A stretch of 5,268 nucleotides of DNA from contig DAIDAN010000045.1 of the NCBI GenBank assembly GCA_027310605.1, positions 1-5,268 on the forward strand, read 5' to 3'. Source of the DNA: Candidatus Aenigmatarchaeota archaeon. GTDB lineage: Archaea > Aenigmatarchaeota > Aenigmatarchaeia > Aenigmatarchaeales > DAIDAN01. Within the stretch, counting starts at the first letter, position 1. The number at the start of each line of letters is the position of its first letter. Below, piece after piece: positions 2,875 to 5,268 of the stretch. The position numbers and the translations under genes are program-made. The notes beneath the pieces were generated by a model, which did not search any database, was not told the DNA's origin, and saw only the letters and a list, made by a program, of their open reading frames with translations.

Positions 2875-4092
2875 TTATCCCGCCCTCCACCTCAATATCG
2901 CGCCTATCCCGCCCAGCTGAAACAATTGCTCGCCCTCGCGCGTGTCGCGGGAAATTATCTCGACAGCGGTGTTGTATTTTTCCGCAATCTGCTCGACCGC
3001 GTCTATCCCGTCCATCATTCCGATAACCCGCATCTTCTGCCCGCATATCCCGCAAGTGAACTCGGAATCCTCCTTCCCGAATCTTTTTTCGCTATGACCG
3101 CTTGGACAAATAATTTCAAACTCCTTCCAGTCGAAGCCCTCTGACAAGAGGATGGTCTCGACTGCGCCGCTCTCCAGCGCCTTCAGTATGCTTTTTATAC
3201 CGTAAACCGAGAGTCCCGTGTCCTTCTGCAATCCCGTCAGAAATTTGTTAACCAATTCGCGCTCGCGCGATACCGAAGCCTCCTTCAAAAGGTCGCCGCT
3301 TCTCTCAATAAGCTCGTGCAAGCCCTGCTCGCTTGTGTACCCGACATCAGCTGTGCCGAGAATTTTATTTTTTAAATCAGTGCCGATAAATTCGCCTTTC
3401 AAAAAATCCTCCTTGCTCATTCCGGGACCGCCGATTATGATTCCTTTTATCTCCTGCGGGAACGCTGACTTCACTGCCTCCCCCACTTCCTTGTACCAGT
3501 CGTTTATCAATCCTTCGCGCACGCGCGTGAAGCGAGCGGCAGATTGTCCTCCTTTCACGAATTTTCCCGGCACGATTGATTCAAGATGGCGCAGAACCTG
3601 CACGCTCTTTCCTTTCAGCAGCCCGATTGTCGCCTCCTTCGTGTCGAGCACGACCAGCCCGTAAACCTCCTTCTCCTTTATCTGCTCCTTTATCGGTTCA
3701 AGTTCGAAGCTTTGGTCGCACCAGTAAAGCTTCACTGCTATCGGCTCCGGCGGCTCAACCGCCCAAAGCCTTATGTCAGTCTTGCCTTCCGTTTCCGAGA
3801 CATTCCCGCAGAAGATTGCAAGCCCATGATCAGGCGTCTTCTTGTAAAGCTTGAGATGCTGGACAATCTTCGTGAGCGCGTCCGTGACATTCTTCCTGAC
3901 GGCCTTGCTCTTCACATTCTGCGTCAGCGAAATCTCGTTCGCGAGAATGCTGTTTATGTCGTTCAGCGACGCGCCCGCGGGAATGTAGACGGTTATCAGC
4001 TCCGTGTGCCTGCCCCTTTTCTGCTCCAACTCCTGCACGAGCTTCTTCAGCCTGAACTGCTGTTCCTTTTTTTTTGATTCATCTGACGGCAT
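2875..4092 (-). CDS. prf1: archaeal peptide chain release factor aRF1
   Basis: This 405-residue protein is the normal length for aRF1. It recognises all three stop codons in the ribosomal A site and triggers peptide release. Domain 1 has the NIKS-type codon-recognition loop as NVKS (59-62) in TQNVKSKAVRKNV, and YWCDQSF (123-129), which fits YxCxxxF. Domain 2 has GKFVKGGQSAARF with GGQ at 181-183, the hydrolysis-promoting loop. Domain 3 has a small zinc-binding insertion, C329-P-S-G-H333 and C347-G-I-C350, and ends with the conserved EGEQLFQLGGIGAILR (386-401). His333 stands where a second cysteine is common. The ATG at 4092 follows a weak AAGGCGAG Shine-Dalgarno and a TATA element at 4135-4128. 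It is monocistronic by context, with gaps on both sides. The window uses TAA, TAG and TGA, consistent with an omnipotent factor. Aspects such as GGQ methylation are family knowledge, not visible here. Confidence 0.97.
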   Translation of the reverse strand: MPSDESKKKEQQFRLKKLVQELEQKRGRHTELITVYIPAGASLNDINSILANEISLTQNVKSKAVRKNVTDALTKIVQHLKLYKKTPDHGLAIFCGNVSETEGKTDIRLWAVEPPEPIAVKLYWCDQSFELEPIKEQIKEKEVYGLVVLDTKEATIGLLKGKSVQVLRHLESIVPGKFVKGGQSAARFTRVREGLINDWYKEVGEAVKSAFPQEIKGIIIGGPGMSKEDFLKGEFIGTDLKNKILGTADVGYTSEQGLHELIERSGDLLKEASVSRERELVNKFLTGLQKDTGLSVYGIKSILKALESGAVETILLSEGFDWKEFEIICPSGHSEKRFGKEDSEFTCGICGQKMRVIGMMDGIDAVEQIAEKYNTAVEIISRDTREGEQLFQLGGIGAILRWRAG

Positions 4093-4127
4093 AATTCTCG
4101 CCTTACAAAAACAATTGGAAAAAAGAA

Positions 4128-4135
4128 CTTAAATA
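4128..4135 (-). promoter_or_regulatory. TATA element of aRF1
   Basis: TATTTAAG on the minus strand lies 36-43 nt ahead of ATG 4092, so transcription would begin near 4105 with a leader of about 13 nt. Confidence 0.5.
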
Positions 4136-4155
4136 AAGAGCGGCTCTGCGATAAC

Positions 4156-4273
4156 CATTACGAAATGACTTGAAAACAGATACGCCAGCATTACGAATCA
4201 TTTTACGGTACGCCAGTTTGGCATTATTGAAATTGCTTCAACGGCCGTTCTGATGTGAGTTGTATTCGTAATG
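4156..4273. repeat. degenerate tandem repeat plus inverted copy in the aRF1 upstream gap
   Basis: Two adjacent units, 4156-4188 and 4189-4216, both begin CATTACGAA and both end TACGCCAG, with different middles (33 and 28 nt). An inverted copy ATTCGTAATG (4264-4273) matches CATTACGAAT (4189-4198) for 10 bases. Small internal hairpins are possible, such as GCCA/TGGC (4212-4222). The stretch 4093-4316 has no convincing gene. The repeats could be regulator sites upstream of aRF1 or part of a structured transcript. Confidence 0.45.
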
Positions 4274-4316
4274 AAAAGCCGTCCTGAATTTTTTGTTTGA
4301 TTCATAACGATTGAAT

Positions 4317-4559
4317 TCATTTCTTATCGTTTTTCAACAAAAGAACCAGCCCGATAATAAAAAAGAAAAACGATGCAATCAGGATTATATTGATACGCGA
4401 CACGGAGTAAAGTTCGGAAGGAACCAGCGAGACTATTTCCTGCGGGATTATCGCGGAATAGAATACAAAGACCATTCCCGCGATTCCGATTGCCAGAAAA
4501 GCCAGCGCGAAAAAAAATCTTACCGCTCTGAAAATTTTTCTCGGGTGCGGAAAGGGCAT
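4317..4559 (-). CDS. small two-helix membrane protein, unknown function
   Basis: This is an 80-residue protein with no recognised family. It has a basic N-terminus (MPFPHPRKIFRAVR), a first transmembrane segment at about 15-37 (rich in F, A, I), a loop of about 18 residues (PQEIVSLVPSELYSVSR) probably outside the membrane, a second transmembrane segment at about 56-75 and the charged tail KNDKK. Both ends should face the cytoplasm by the positive-inside rule. A TATA element TTTATAAT lies at 4610-4603. GGTGAT (4565-4560) touches the ATG with no spacing, which is too close for a normal Shine-Dalgarno, so the start may be leaderless or slightly different. A plus-strand frame across the same bases is low-complexity and charged with no recognisable features. 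Confidence 0.65.
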   Translation of the reverse strand: MPFPHPRKIFRAVRFFFALAFLAIGIAGMVFVFYSAIIPQEIVSLVPSELYSVSRINIILIASFFFFIIGLVLLLKNDKK

Positions 4560-4602
4560 ATCACCACATCATTATCGATTGATTGTATTAAGGGTTGAAT
4601 AC

Positions 4603-4610
4603 ATTATAAA
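4603..4610 (-). promoter_or_regulatory. TATA element of the 80-residue membrane-protein gene
   Basis: TTTATAAT on the minus strand is 44-51 nt upstream of ATG 4559, implying a leader of about 20 nt that would include the GGTGAT adjoining the start. The gap 4560-4708 shows nothing else I can support. Confidence 0.4.
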
Positions 4611-4708
4611 CCTATTTGAAAAATCAACACGGCTCTCGAAGCATTTGAATGTCATGCTGTTTAAGCGTTCCTGCAAATCAAGCAACATCGATTCAATCCG
4701 TATTGTTT

Positions 4709-5268
4709 TCACAAAAAATTTCCCATCCCTTTTTTCGGCTGGCGCGGAAGATTGTCCGTGTCAATTATCGTAAGACCTTTGTTGACGGGCAGCGCGACAT
4801 TGAATATAGGCACTGTGCCGGCAAAGCCGAGCGGGCTGCCGAGATGCGCGTGGCCGTGCACCGCGAATGTTGTTTTCGTTTCCATCAATATCTTTTCCAG
4901 CCCGCTGCAGCCGAGCCCGCCGTATATTCTCGGGTTCTCGCCTTTTAATGTCTGGTAAGTCGGGGCATAATGCGTGAGCAAGACTTTTATGTCGGTTTTC
5001 ATCCGCGCCAGCAGCTGCCTTATTTTTTCCGCGCGCTCATTGTAAAATTTCCTTATTTGTGGAATGTTTTTCGTCTGCCACCAAGTCGGCTGGTCAAGGC
5101 AGCCCTTGCTGCCGACGATACCAACGGCTTTATCTTTGATTTTCAATTCAACGGATTCGTCGTTCAGGAAAATTATTCTGCTTCCGCAGATATTTCTTAT
5201 CTCTTCATATTTCTGCTCGAACTCGCGGTTCCCGAAGCAAGCGATTATCGGGCAGCTCCATTTCAGCC
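4709..5268 (-). CDS. calcineurin-like metallophosphoesterase, C-terminal part
   Basis: The frame is open to the right edge, so the N-terminus with the DxH and GDxxD metal-binding motifs lies outside. About 185 residues are visible. They contain ACFGNRE (9-15 of the visible part), the third family motif GN(H/x)E/D with Arg in place of the usual His; LLTHYAP (about 96-102) with a metal-ligand His; and AVHGHAHLG (135-143), the final GHxH motif. These place it in the calcineurin-like two-metal phosphoesterase family, probably cytoplasmic. The substrate cannot be read from sequence; nucleic acid, nucleotide and phosphoprotein substrates all occur in the family. A TTG at 5146 is not the start, because the GNRE motif lies upstream of it. 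It ends with TGA 150 bp before the membrane-protein gene on the same strand. Confidence 0.9.
   Translation of the reverse strand, partial: LKWSCPIIACFGNREFEQKYEEIRNICGSRIIFLNDESVELKIKDKAVGIVGSKGCLDQPTWWQTKNIPQIRKFYNERAEKIRQLLARMKTDIKVLLTHYAPTYQTLKGENPRIYGGLGCSGLEKILMETKTTFAVHGHAHLGSPLGFAGTVPIFNVALPVNKGLTIIDTDNLPRQPKKGMGNFL

Noticed and set aside
3907..3918. NVKS in place of NIKS in aRF1 as a sign of altered stop-codon meaning
   Set aside because: The change is conservative, YxCxxxF and GGQ are intact, and genes in the window end with TAA, TAG and TGA.
3218..4077. Plus-strand open frames across aRF1 as genes
   Set aside because: They are antisense shadows of a confidently identified aRF1 gene and show no family motifs.
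4251..4287. C/D-box guide RNA (TGATGTG ... CCTGA)
   Set aside because: The C box is imperfect and no D' box at the right distance is present.
4311..4598. Plus-strand 95-codon frame over the small membrane gene
   Set aside because: It is lysine/arginine/aspartate-rich without domain features and is antisense to a frame with two clear hydrophobic helices.
4641..4708. A further broken tRNA (GATTCAATC resembling a T loop)
   Set aside because: No T stem or acceptor stem pairs with it on either strand.

Overview
The window is archaeal. The supporting evidence is an aRF1-type release factor, a Cbf5 pseudouridine synthase, TATA-type promoters placed about 25-30 nt ahead of genes, GGTGAT/GGTGG Shine-Dalgarno sites, and above all bulge-helix-bulge (BHB) introns, the substrate of the archaeal tRNA-splicing endonuclease. 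The exact lineage cannot be fixed from sequence alone. Introns at non-37/38 tRNA positions and in cbf5 are familiar from Crenarchaeota/Thermoproteota. The short, compact, partly orphan proteins would also fit a small-genome (DPANN-like) archaeon.

Layout, left to right. Bases 1-59 hold the C-terminal tail of a rightward gene. It overlaps the 3' end of a leftward gene for a small, probably winged-helix protein (40-333). Next come two tRNA genes that an ordinary ORF or tRNA scan would miss because introns break them. tRNA-Glu(CTC) lies on the minus strand (372-515) with a 66-nt intron between positions 53 and 54. tRNA-Arg(TCG) lies on the plus strand (593-747) with a 14-nt intron in the anticodon stem (30/31) and a 63-nt intron in the T loop (59/60). 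They share a 77-bp divergent promoter region. Directly downstream is cbf5 (780-1757). It has an apparent CTG start and is interrupted by a 30-nt BHB intron that splits the codon of the catalytic aspartate.

The middle holds a 68-residue two-helix membrane protein (1907-2113), a 56-residue Trm112-like zinc protein (2192-2362) and a leftward orphan protein of 132 residues (2368-2766). The right half holds leftward aRF1 (2875-4092), a 224-bp non-coding stretch with short direct and inverted repeats, a leftward two-helix membrane protein of 80 residues (4317-4559), and the C-terminal part of a leftward calcineurin-like metallophosphoesterase that runs off the right edge.

The gene content is mainly translation and RNA maturation: two tRNAs, Cbf5 (rRNA/tRNA pseudouridylation), a Trm112-like methyltransferase activator and aRF1 (stop-codon recognition). 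The main discovery is the cluster of four BHB introns within about 615 bp (395-1009). Three are in tRNAs at unusual positions and one is in the mRNA of the neighbouring pseudouridine synthase. All four fit a 4-bp central helix flanked by 3-nt bulges, and splicing each one restores a perfect tRNA arm or the conserved Cbf5 motif. One splicing endonuclease would therefore control maturation of both tRNAs and expression of Cbf5.
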